A stretch of DNA of 64,000 nt from positions 18,828 to 82,827 of the forward strand of contig NZ_JAQFIF010000015.1 in NCBI RefSeq assembly GCF_029504395.1, in the 5' to 3' direction. The notes beneath the pieces are model-generated. The model did not search any database and had not been told where the DNA came from. It saw nothing but the letters and a program-made list of their open reading frames with translations. Positions within the stretch are counted from its first letter, which is position 1. The number at the start of each line of letters is the position of its first letter. A program made the position numbers and the translations under genes. The DNA is from Arthrobacter sp. ES3-54 (GTDB taxonomy: Bacteria > Actinomycetota > Actinomycetes > Actinomycetales > Micrococcaceae). Below are positions 1-9,656 of the stretch, in pieces.

Positions 1-104
1 GCAGGCACGTCACCGTGAGCGTGGTGGTCAGCGGCACCAGGTCCGTGACCCGCTCAACGATTCCCGCGGAAGGGATGATTTCTATTCTGATGGGGAACAT
101 CATT
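1..104 (-). CDS. methylenetetrahydrofolate reductase-like protein, N-terminal part (runs off the window)
   Basis: Only the first 34 codons are in the window. The minus-strand reading begins Met-Met-Phe-Pro-Ile-Arg-Ile-Glu-Ile-Ile-Pro and continues through VERVTDLVPLTTTLTVTCL. The IEIIP start and the LTVTC strand resemble the first beta strands of actinobacterial methylenetetrahydrofolate reductases, which turn 5,10-methylene-THF into 5-methyl-THF. A GAGAGGA ribosome site lies about 5 bases before the ATG at 104, with a second ATG at 101. It follows lipA in the same direction after about 60 bases, and a one-carbon enzyme suits a glycine-cleavage locus. The identification rests on a short stretch, so the product name is tentative. 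Confidence 0.55.
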
Positions 105-117
105 GGTCCTCTCAATG

Positions 118-160
118 CATCAGGTTTTGGGGCATCAGGTTTTGGGCATCAGGGTTGGGT
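118..160. repeat. three tandem 14-15 bp repeats
   Basis: GCATCAGGTTTTGGG occurs at 118-132, a 14-base copy follows at 133-146, and a diverged copy (GCATCAGGGTTGGG) at 147-160. The array fills the gap between the lipA stop and the start of the next minus-strand gene. No protein or hairpin is evident, and replication slippage is the simplest origin. Confidence 0.7.
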
Positions 161-163
161 TGT

Positions 164-1171
164 TCAGGCCGTAGCCGCGAGCAGCGAGCTGGCTTCCTGG
201 CGGGTGCTGCCCGAACTTACGATGTGCGCGAGCTCGGCCGGGATTTCCCAGCCCTTCTTGCGCATCGCGGTGGCCCAGAGCCGGCCGGCGCGGTACGAGG
301 AACGCACCAGGGGCCCGGACATGACGCCGAGGAAGCCGATCTCGTCCGCTTCGTGCTGCAGGTCCACGAATTCCTGCGGCTTGACCCAGCGGTCCACCGG
401 CAGGTGGCGTTCGGAGGGGCGGAGGTACTGGGTGATGGTGATCAGGTCGCAGCCGGCCTCGTGCAGGTCCCGCAGCGCCTCGGAGATTTCCTCGCGGGTC
501 TCGCCCATGCCCAGGATCAGGTTGGACTTGGTCACCATGCCGAGCTTGCGGCCCTGAGTGATGACGTCCAGGGAGCGGTCGTAGCGGAACGCCGGGCGGA
601 TCCGCTTGAAGATCCGGGGCACGGTTTCGACGTTGTGGGCGAAGACCTCGGGCTTGGAGTCGCAGATCGCCTCGATGTGCTCGGGCTTGCCGGAGAAATC
701 GGGGATCAGCAGTTCGACGCCGGTGCCCGGGTTCAGCTCGTGGATCTTGCGGACCGTCTCGGCGTACAGCCAGACGCCCTCGTCGGCGAGGTCGTCGCGG
801 GCCACACCGGTCACGGTGGCGTAGCGCAGCTGCATGGCCTGGACCGAGCGGGCCACCTTGATGGGCTCGAACATGTCCACGGGCGAGGGCTTGCCGGTGT
901 CGATCTGGCAGAAATCGCAGCGCCGGGTGCATTCGGAGCCGCCGATCAGGAAGGTCGCTTCCTTGTCTTCCCAGCATTCGAAGATGTTCGGGCAGCCGGC
1001 CTCTTCACACACCGTGTGGAGGCCTTCCTTCTTGACGAGGTTCTTGAGCTGGACGAACTCCGGGCCCATCTGGACCTTGGCCTTGATCCATTCCGGCTTA
1101 CGTTCCACCGGTATGGCCGCGTTTCGCTGCTCAATGCGCAGCATCTTCCGGCCTTCTGGTGCCAGTGTCAT
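164..1171 (-). CDS. lipA: lipoyl synthase
   Basis: Radical SAM enzyme that inserts two sulfurs into the protein-bound octanoyl group, making the lipoyl cofactor needed by GcvH and the 2-oxoacid dehydrogenases. The 335-residue protein has both diagnostic cysteine sets: Cys55, Cys60 and Cys66 for the auxiliary [4Fe-4S] cluster, and CTRRCDFC (Cys81, Cys85, Cys88) for the radical SAM cluster. A late GPLVRSSYRAG segment carries the conserved RSSY serine. The ATG at 1171 has a GGAAAG ribosome site 6 bases upstream. It lies 13 bases after sdaA, so it is probably the distal gene of the glycine-cleavage operon, where its product would lipoylate the GcvH encoded upstream. Length and motifs are normal. 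Confidence 0.97.
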   Translation of the reverse strand: MTLAPEGRKMLRIEQRNAAIPVERKPEWIKAKVQMGPEFVQLKNLVKKEGLHTVCEEAGCPNIFECWEDKEATFLIGGSECTRRCDFCQIDTGKPSPVDMFEPIKVARSVQAMQLRYATVTGVARDDLADEGVWLYAETVRKIHELNPGTGVELLIPDFSGKPEHIEAICDSKPEVFAHNVETVPRIFKRIRPAFRYDRSLDVITQGRKLGMVTKSNLILGMGETREEISEALRDLHEAGCDLITITQYLRPSERHLPVDRWVKPQEFVDLQHEADEIGFLGVMSGPLVRSSYRAGRLWATAMRKKGWEIPAELAHIVSSGSTRQEASSLLAATA

Positions 1172-1184
1172 AGTTCTCTTTCCT

Positions 1185-2597
1185 TCAGCATTCGACGACG
1201 TTGACGGCGAGGCCGCCCATGGCCGTTTCCTTGTATTTGGAGCTCATGTCCTTGCCGGTCTCCCGCATGGTCACGATGACCTCGTCCAGGGAGACCCGGT
1301 GGGTGCCGTCGCCCCACAGGGCCATCTTGGCGGCGTTGATGGCCTTCGCGGCGGCGATCGCGTTGCGTTCGATGCACGGGACCTGGACGAGCCCGCCGAT
1401 CGGATCGCAGGTCAGGCCCAGGTTGTGCTCCATCGCGATTTCCGCGGCGTTCTCCACCTGTTGGGGGGTGCCGCCCATGACTTCGGCCAGGCCGGCGGCC
1501 GCCATCGAGGACGCCGAGCCGACCTCGCCCTGGCAGCCGACCTCGGCGCCGGAGATGGACGCCTGCTCCTTGTAGAGCACCCCGATGGCGCCGGCGGTCA
1601 GCAGGAACTTGACCACGACGTCGTCGCGGTCGGCCTGGGTTGCCTTGTCCATGCCGGGGGCGAAGTGCAGCGCGTAGTAGAGCACGGCCGGGATGATGCC
1701 CGCGGCGCCGTTGGTGGGCGCGGTGACCACGCGCCCGCCGGAGGCGTTTTCCTCATTCACGGCCAGGGCGATCAGGTTGACCCATTCCTGCCAGTACTTC
1801 GGGTCCCGGAAGTCGGGGTCCTGGCCCAGGGTTTCCTTCATGAGCCGCTCGTGCCAGTCGGGGGCGCGGCGGCGGACCTTGAGCCCGCCGGGCAGCAGCC
1901 CGGTGCGCTTGAGGCTGACCTCGACGCAGCCTTCCATCACCGAGTAGACGTGCAGCAGGCCCTCGCGGATCTCCGCTTCCGTCCGGCTGTCCTCTTCGTT
2001 GATCCGCATCACCTCGCTGATGCTCAGCGAGGTCTTCCGGCAGTGCTCCAGGAGTTCGGCGGCCGTGCGGAAGGGCAGCGGGAGTTCCTTCTTCGATTCC
2101 GCGAGTTCCTTCAGGGCCGCGTCCTCCTCGCCGTCGCGGACAATGAAGCCGCCGCCGACGGAGAAGAACGTGGCCTGGTGCAGGGTTTCGCCCGCGGCGT
2201 CGGAGACCGTGAACGTCATCCCGTTGGTGTGCCGGGGCAGGATGGTCAGCGGCCGCAGGACCATGTCCTTCACCCCGTAGGGCAGGGCGACGGATCCGGC
2301 CAGCTGCAGGGTGCCGGTCTCGGCGATCGTGGCCAGCCGGTCCTCCACTTCCGCGGGCAGGATCTGCTCGGGGTGGAAGCCCTCGAGTCCGAGCAGGATG
2401 GCCGTCATGGTGCCGTGGCCGTGGCCCGTGGCAGCGAGGGAGCCGTAGAGGTCCACCCGCAACGACGCCACCTCTGCCAGCTTGCCGAGGGACTTGAGTT
2501 CTTCGGCGAAGACGGCGGCGGCCCGCATGGGGCCCACGGTGTGCGAGCTCGAGGGTCCGATTCCGATGGAAAAAAGGTCAAAGACTCCAACTGCCAT
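1185..2597 (-). CDS. sdaA: L-serine ammonia-lyase, single-chain iron-sulfur type
   Basis: Converts L-serine to pyruvate and ammonia. The protein has 470 residues, the usual size for the one-chain bacterial enzyme with fused beta and alpha domains. The N-terminus FDLFSIGIGPSSSHTVGPM is the family signature, and GAEVGCQGEVGSASS and GLTCDPIGGLVQVPC contain cysteines expected to hold the oxygen-labile [4Fe-4S] cluster. I take the ATG at 2597 because it begins MAVGVFDLF and has GGAAGG 8 bases upstream. A longer in-frame reading to 2636 would add a non-conserved leader. It lies between glyA and lipA in one direction, so serine made by GlyA could be drained to pyruvate. A strong hairpin separates it from glyA, so it may also have its own promoter. 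Confidence 0.95.
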   Translation of the reverse strand: MAVGVFDLFSIGIGPSSSHTVGPMRAAAVFAEELKSLGKLAEVASLRVDLYGSLAATGHGHGTMTAILLGLEGFHPEQILPAEVEDRLATIAETGTLQLAGSVALPYGVKDMVLRPLTILPRHTNGMTFTVSDAAGETLHQATFFSVGGGFIVRDGEEDAALKELAESKKELPLPFRTAAELLEHCRKTSLSISEVMRINEEDSRTEAEIREGLLHVYSVMEGCVEVSLKRTGLLPGGLKVRRRAPDWHERLMKETLGQDPDFRDPKYWQEWVNLIALAVNEENASGGRVVTAPTNGAAGIIPAVLYYALHFAPGMDKATQADRDDVVVKFLLTAGAIGVLYKEQASISGAEVGCQGEVGSASSMAAAGLAEVMGGTPQQVENAAEIAMEHNLGLTCDPIGGLVQVPCIERNAIAAAKAINAAKMALWGDGTHRVSLDEVIVTMRETGKDMSSKYKETAMGGLAVNVVEC

Positions 2598-2652
2598 GAT
2601 GCGTACCTTCCGCGGAGAAAGAGAAATGATGGTCAATGACTAGAGGCGAGGC

Positions 2653-2700
2653 TCATCGCACCGGTCCCGGCCCCCCAATGACCCTGGACCGGTGCGATGA
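2653..2700 (-). terminator. hairpin terminator after glyA
   Basis: TCATCGCACCGGTCC at 2653-2667 pairs perfectly with GGACCGGTGCGATGA at 2686-2700 (15-bp stem, 18-base loop). It lies 16 bases beyond the glyA stop and before the sdaA start. There is no clear U-tract, which is common in high-GC actinobacteria. It may reduce rather than stop transcription into sdaA and lipA. Confidence 0.75.
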
Positions 2701-2715
2701 TGCGCCCGTTGAGCA

Positions 2716-4041
2716 TTAGGCGATGTTCGCAACCGAGGGGTAGAGCGGGTGGGCGGCGGCGAGGGCCTCCACCCTGGTGCGCAGGCCGGACAGGTCCGCG
2801 CCGGCGTCGGCGGTCAAAGCCTCGGCGATGATGTCCGCAACCTCGGCGAAGGCTGCCTCGCCGAAGCCGCGGGTAGCCAGCGCCGGGGTGCCGATGCGCA
2901 GCCCGGAGGTGACCATCGGCGGGCGCGGATCGAACGGGACGGCGTTGCGGTTGACGGTGATGTCGATGTCCGCCAAGCGGTCCTCGGCTTCCTGCCCGTT
3001 GAGCTCGCAGTCGCGCAGGTCCACCAGGACCAGGTGCACATCGGTGCCGCCGGAGATCACGTTGATCCCCTTCGCGGTCACGTCCGGCTGGACCAGACGC
3101 TCGGCGAGGATCCTGGCACCGGCCAGGACACGCTCCTGGCGTTCCTTGAACTCCGGGGACGCGGCGATCTTGAACGCCACGGCCTTGCCGGCAATCACGT
3201 GCTCCAGCGGGCCGCCCTGCTGTCCGGGGAACACGGCGCTGTTGATCTTCTTGGCAATGTCGGCGTCGTTGGACAGGATGATGCCGCCGCGCGGACCGGC
3301 AAGGGTCTTGTGCGTCGTCGAGGTGGTGACGTGGGCGTGCGGAACCGGGGACGGGTGCAGCCCGGCCGCCACCAGTCCGGCGAAGTGGGCCATGTCCACC
3401 ATCAGGTAGGCGCCCACCGAATCGGCGATCCGGCGGAACTCGGCGAAGTCCAGCTGCCGCGCGTACGCGGACCAGCCGGCCACGATCAGGGCCGGCTTGT
3501 GCTCCCGGGCCAGGCGCTCCACCTCGGCCATGTCAATCCGGTGGTCCTCCTCGCGGACCTGGTACGGGATGATGTTGTAGAGCCGGCCGGAGAAATTGAT
3601 CTTCATCCCGTGCGTCAGGTGCCCGCCGTGCGCCAGGTTCAGGCCCATGATGGTGTCGCCCGGACGGATCAGGGCATGCATGACCGAAGCGTTGGCCTGC
3701 GCGCCGGAGTGCGGCTGGACGTTGGCGTACTCCGCGCCGAACAAGGCCTTAACCCGGTCGATCGCGAGCTGTTCGACCACGTCAACGTGCTCGCAGCCGC
3801 CGTAGTAGCGCTTGCCCGGGTAGCCCTCGGCGTACTTGTTGGTCAGCACCGAACCCTGCGCCTGCATGACAGCCCTGGCCGTGTGGTTCTCCGAGGCGAT
3901 CATCTCCAGGCCATCGCGCTGGCGGCTGAGCTCGGCGTCGATCTTCGCGGCGATCTCCGGATCCAGCGCGGACAACTCCGCGTCCAGGCTCGCGGAAACG
4001 ACCTGCTCAAACGCCACGGTCCCCGTCGCTGCCCCGCTCAC
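2716..4041 (-). CDS. glyA: serine hydroxymethyltransferase
   Basis: PLP enzyme that interconverts serine and glycine using tetrahydrofolate, linking glycine cleavage to serine and one-carbon pools. The 441-residue protein has the family markers MIASENHTARAVMQAQGS, NKYAEGYPGKRYYGGCE, and the PLP site TTSTTHKTLAGPRGG with Lys245 as the Schiff-base lysine. It has a slightly long N-terminal extension (about 20 residues) relative to common bacterial GlyA. Its start overlaps the end of gcvH by 4 bases (ATGA), which indicates translational coupling within the glycine-cleavage operon. Confidence 0.97.
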   Translation of the reverse strand: MSGAATGTVAFEQVVSASLDAELSALDPEIAAKIDAELSRQRDGLEMIASENHTARAVMQAQGSVLTNKYAEGYPGKRYYGGCEHVDVVEQLAIDRVKALFGAEYANVQPHSGAQANASVMHALIRPGDTIMGLNLAHGGHLTHGMKINFSGRLYNIIPYQVREEDHRIDMAEVERLAREHKPALIVAGWSAYARQLDFAEFRRIADSVGAYLMVDMAHFAGLVAAGLHPSPVPHAHVTTSTTHKTLAGPRGGIILSNDADIAKKINSAVFPGQQGGPLEHVIAGKAVAFKIAASPEFKERQERVLAGARILAERLVQPDVTAKGINVISGGTDVHLVLVDLRDCELNGQEAEDRLADIDITVNRNAVPFDPRPPMVTSGLRIGTPALATRGFGEAAFAEVADIIAEALTADAGADLSGLRTRVEALAAAHPLYPSVANIA

Positions 4042-4421
4042 AGTTCGCCACCGTTCTTGGCGGCGTACTCCTGGGCCGACATCAGCGGGCCTTCTTCGGT
4101 CACGGCGACTTTGAAGAGCCAGCCGGCCCCGTAGGGATCGCTGTTGATCAGCGCCGGATCGGAAACCACGTCGTCATTGATCTCCACTACCTCGCCGGTG
4201 ACGGGGGCGTAGAGGTCCGAGACCGACTTGGTCGACTCGATCTCACCGCAGGTCTCCCCCGCGGTCACCGCGGAACCGACCTCGGGCAGGTCCACGTAGA
4301 CGATGTCGCCCAGGGCGTCGGCGGCCACCGCCGAAATCCCAATTCCTGCAGGGCCCGATCCGTCGGCAGCAACCCACTCGTGTTCAGCGGAGTACTTCAG
4401 TTCGGCTACAACTTTGCTCAT
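4038..4421 (-). CDS. gcvH: glycine cleavage system H protein
   Basis: Lipoyl carrier that shuttles the aminomethyl group between the P, T and L proteins. The 127-residue sequence has the N-terminal YSAEHEWV, the GDIVYVDLPEVG strand and the lipoyl hairpin GEIESTKSVSDLYAPVTGEV. Lys65 is the predicted lipoylation site, the target of the downstream LipA. The protein matches the usual H-protein length of 125-130. It overlaps glyA by 4 bases and follows gcvT after 57 bases. Confidence 0.97.
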   Translation of the reverse strand: MSKVVAELKYSAEHEWVAADGSGPAGIGISAVAADALGDIVYVDLPEVGSAVTAGETCGEIESTKSVSDLYAPVTGEVVEINDDVVSDPALINSDPYGAGWLFKVAVTEEGPLMSAQEYAAKNGGEL

Positions 4422-4446
4422 TTATCTCAATCCTTAAGTTCGTATT

Positions 4447-4466
4447 GGGTTTCGACAGGCTCAACC
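4447..4466. repeat. dispersed intergenic repeat, single copy here
   Basis: The 20-base string GGGTTTCGACAGGCTCAACC lies in the gcvT-gcvH gap, followed by an AGCGGCGGCT semi-palindrome. From general knowledge, GTTTCGACA-GCTCAACC strings recur between genes in many actinobacterial genomes. Only one copy is visible in this window, so the repeat status is not shown by this sequence alone. Confidence 0.4.
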
Positions 4467-4478
4467 AGCGGCGGCTGG

Positions 4479-5627
4479 CTACTGTTGGCGCTTGTAGAAC
4501 GGCAGTGCGACAACTTCGAAGGGCTCCGCCTTGCCGCGGAGGTCAATGTCCAGGGCGGTGCCCGGTGCGGCGTGTTCGACATCGACATAGGCCATGGCAA
4601 CCGGGTAGCCCAGGGTGGGGCTCGGCTGTCCGGAGGTCACTTCGCCGACCACATTGCCGTCCTTGAGGACCGGGTAGTGGCTGCGGCCGGCGCGGCGGCC
4701 CAGACCCTTGAGGCCCACGAGTTTCCGGCCGGTGGTGGAACCTGCGCCGGCTGCCTTGAGCTCGCTCAGGGCAGCTTTGCCAATGAAGTCCGATTCCTTG
4801 GCGAGCGAGACGACCGGGCCCAGGCCTGCCGCGTACGGGTTGCCTTCGCGGGAGAGTTCGTTGCCATAGAGCGGCATGCCGGCTTCCAAGCGCAGCGAGT
4901 CACGGCAGGCCAGGCCGGCCGGGATGAGTCCGTGGCTGGCCCCGGTTTCCAGCAGTGCTTCCCAGAGGCCAGCGGCGTCCTCGTTGGGAAGGTAGATTTC
5001 GAAGCCGTCCTCGCCGGTGTAGCCGGTGCGGGCGAGGAGCAGATCCTGGACAGTACCGTTGACGGCGATACCTACCTCGACGGCAGCGTAGTACTTCAGC
5101 TCCGTAACCAGCGAGTGCTGCTCGGCCGGGACAAGGGTCAGCAGAATGGCTTCTGCGTTGGGGCCTTGGACGGCGATCAGCGACGTCTCAGCGGAGGCGT
5201 CCTGGACGGTGACGTCGAATCCGCCTTCTTGGGCAGAACCAGCCCTTTCGGCCAGTGCCGCGGCAACCACCACAGCGTTTCCGGCGTTGGGGACCACCAG
5301 GTACTTGTCCTCACCGCGACGGTAGGAGATGAGGTCATCGATGATGCCGCCGTCTTCCTGGCAGATCAGCGAGTACTTCGCTTTGCCTACGGCCACGGCC
5401 GACAGCTTGCCGGCCAGGGCGTAGTCCAGGAACGCTGCGGCGTCGGGGCCGGTGACCCAGACTTCGCCCATGTGCGAGAGGTCGAACAGGCCGGCCGCGT
5501 TGCGCACGGCATGGTGCTCGGCGAGTTCCGATTCATACTTGAGGGGCATCTGCCAGCCGCCGAAGTCGGTGAAGGACGCGCCCGCTTTCTTGTGCTCTTC
5601 ATAGAGAGCGGTGTAGTTCTCAGTCAT
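4479..5627 (-). CDS. gcvT: glycine cleavage system aminomethyltransferase (T protein)
   Basis: Transfers the aminomethyl carbon from lipoyl-GcvH to tetrahydrofolate, releasing ammonia and 5,10-methylene-THF. The protein has 382 residues. Visible family segments are YEEHKKAGASFTDFGGWQMPLKY at the N-terminus, FDLSHMGEVWVTGPDA with the conserved Asp-Leu-Ser-His-Met-Gly, a central RTGYTGEDGFEIYLP folate-binding segment, and GLACRDSLRLEAGMPLYGNEL. It begins 9 bases after gcvP, so they are co-transcribed below the glycine riboswitch. Confidence 0.97.
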   Translation of the reverse strand: MTENYTALYEEHKKAGASFTDFGGWQMPLKYESELAEHHAVRNAAGLFDLSHMGEVWVTGPDAAAFLDYALAGKLSAVAVGKAKYSLICQEDGGIIDDLISYRRGEDKYLVVPNAGNAVVVAAALAERAGSAQEGGFDVTVQDASAETSLIAVQGPNAEAILLTLVPAEQHSLVTELKYYAAVEVGIAVNGTVQDLLLARTGYTGEDGFEIYLPNEDAAGLWEALLETGASHGLIPAGLACRDSLRLEAGMPLYGNELSREGNPYAAGLGPVVSLAKESDFIGKAALSELKAAGAGSTTGRKLVGLKGLGRRAGRSHYPVLKDGNVVGEVTSGQPSPTLGYPVAMAYVDVEHAAPGTALDIDLRGKAEPFEVVALPFYKRQQ

Positions 5628-5636
5628 CAGAAATCC

Positions 5637-8501
<2,865 letters not shown>

Positions 8502-8551
8502 GTGAGGAACTCCATAATTCAGGTGGCATCTTGACGCCACGATGATTCGGG

Positions 8552-8755
8552 TTCCTCCCCGCTCTGTATTGGACCTGAGAGTTTCCGTTTTGCCCTGCTG
8601 TTAGCAGCGCGCCACTTGCACCGTCGGTGAGCCCGGTTGCCCGGACTGCTTTCCAGAGTTGCCTTGCCGCGGCGGTACGTGGGCCTGAGAGATTCCTGGG
8701 GAGGATTTGCTCCTACGGCGCCTGCTGAACGTACCGGCAGGACTCTCCCGCCGCA
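8552..8755 (-). promoter_or_regulatory. tandem glycine riboswitch
   Basis: Read on the minus strand, the leader has two glycine-aptamer units in series. The first starts GGGAGAGTCCTGCCGG, contains GGAGCAAATCC and closes with GAATCTCTCAGGCCC. The second contains CACCGACGGTGCAAGTGGC and closes with AAACTCTCAGGTCC, ending in AGAGCGGGGAGG about 50 bases before the gcvP ATG. The GGAGCAA and GGTGCAAG bulges and the two CTCTCAGG blocks are hallmarks of the gcvT-type riboswitch. In this family glycine binding turns on expression of glycine-cleavage genes. No obvious terminator hairpin follows, so control could be at translation or another step. Confidence 0.95.
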
Positions 8756-8756
8756 G

Positions 8757-8762
8757 ATCATA
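8757..8762 (-). promoter_or_regulatory. candidate -10 box of the gcv promoter
   Basis: TATGAT on the minus strand ends 6-7 bases before the first riboswitch helix, so a transcript starting about 8750 would begin exactly at aptamer 1. A TGTCAC string 17 bases further upstream is only a poor -35. The placement supports it more than the sequence does. Confidence 0.4.
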
Positions 8763-8845
8763 AGCCGTGCCACTGGTGGGTGACACAGCTCACAAGATAT
8801 CTGGTTTCCGGGCAGGATGGCAAATATATTTCAATTACGTCGCTG

Positions 8846-8887
8846 CAAGCGGACGACGGCGGGAGCCACCCCGCTGTCGTCCGCTTG
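8846..8887. terminator. long hairpin beside an SDR-tail remnant
   Basis: CAAGCGGACGACGGCGGG at 8846-8863 pairs with CCCGCTGTCGTCCGCTTG at 8870-8887 with one mismatch and a 6-base loop. On the minus strand it lies directly after the SDR-tail remnant at 8906-8947, so it looks like that lost gene's old terminator. The stretch 8763-9156 otherwise holds no supported gene. Confidence 0.6.
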
Positions 8888-8905
8888 CGTTTGGTGCCGC
8901 TCCCC

Positions 8906-8947
8906 TACAGCGCCGACCAGCCGCCGTCGGAGGCGACAATGGCGCCG
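8906..8947 (-). pseudogene. 3' end of a short-chain dehydrogenase gene (remnant A)
   Basis: The minus strand reads GAIVASDGGWSAL followed by TAG, the characteristic C-terminus of classical SDR proteins, then runs into unrelated sequence after about 14 codons. Almost the same 42 bases recur at 19520-19561 and 63786-63827, and a worn copy lies at 62611-62650. A hairpin follows on the minus strand, as it does for the 19.5 kb copy. Only the tail of the gene is left. Confidence 0.7.
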
Positions 8948-9156
8948 ACCTTCAACTTTTCCGAACAGTTTGACGGCCGACGCATTCGCGCCCAGGATCG
9001 CGATGGAGAAGACAATCGTCGTGAGCCAGAGGGGAATTTCCGGCCACCAAAACCTGACAATCGGGCACGGCACCCGACGGTCCCCACCGCGGCATACCCT
9101 CCGACGTTGGCTGCCGCAGCCGCACGCTCACCTCTGGCACATGGAAGTATTCACTT

Positions 9157-9633
9157 ATGACTATCGATAATGATGCTGCAAACATCCCGGCGTTAATGGA
9201 CTCTCACGGCACAGGCGACTCGACCGAAGTCAGCCGTGGTTGGGACCACATCGGGGCCATCATTGTCGATGCGTCCCTCCAGCGGAGACAGAACTACCAC
9301 GCGACCGTCAGGCCGCGCGTTGTCGCTCTGGTCGCGGCGTGGCCGGAGGCCGCCACGACCAGTGGATTCCGGCGGTGCCTCGATACGGGGACGCTTTCCG
9401 AAGTTATCAGCTGGCCGTCGCCTGGCCGTCTCGCCCAGGTAGAGGACATGACGCGCGTGTTCGAGAGTCAGGGCATCGAGACGGTAGCAGAACTCCGAGG
9501 AGCGCTTGGTGACCACGCCAATGGAACCGTTCTCCGGGAGGCTCTTGGGGCCGTGCGGCATGTCAGTCCCAAAACGCTGGACTACATTGACACCCTGAGC
9601 GGAGTATCAGCGGGCGGGGCTGTCGAAGAGTAG
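9157..9633 (+). CDS. hypothetical protein with a helix-hairpin-helix-like C-terminus
   Basis: A 158-residue soluble protein with no signal peptide or membrane segment. I do not recognise a named family. The C-terminal part, AVRHVSPKTLDYIDTLSG, resembles the helix-hairpin-helix turn (as in VKGVGPKTADYL) found in DNA-binding and repair proteins, but the hairpin glycine is replaced by serine. The middle (SWPSPGRLAQVEDMTRVFESQGIETVAELRGALGD) looks helical and is typical coding sequence. The ATG at 9157 has GGAAG about 9 bases upstream, and the ATG at 9193 is an alternative. It stands alone between SDR debris and the levan operon, converging with the broken GH32 gene. The short gap to that gene holds no clear terminator. 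Confidence 0.6.
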   Translation: MTIDNDAANIPALMDSHGTGDSTEVSRGWDHIGAIIVDASLQRRQNYHATVRPRVVALVAAWPEAATTSGFRRCLDTGTLSEVISWPSPGRLAQVEDMTRVFESQGIETVAELRGALGDHANGTVLREALGAVRHVSPKTLDYIDTLSGVSAGGAVEE

Positions 9634-9656
9634 ATACGGGGACCTCTTCGCTGCGA

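Noticed and set aside
135..977. Long open frame antisense to or offset from lipA
   Set aside because: Its protein is Arg/Pro-rich and lacks family features, as expected for an alternative frame in high-GC DNA; LipA motifs are in the other frame.
8767..9160. Several plus- and minus-strand frames of 60-130 codons between the riboswitch and the 9157 gene
   Set aside because: They cross the hairpin and the SDR remnant, and none has a ribosome site or family resemblance.
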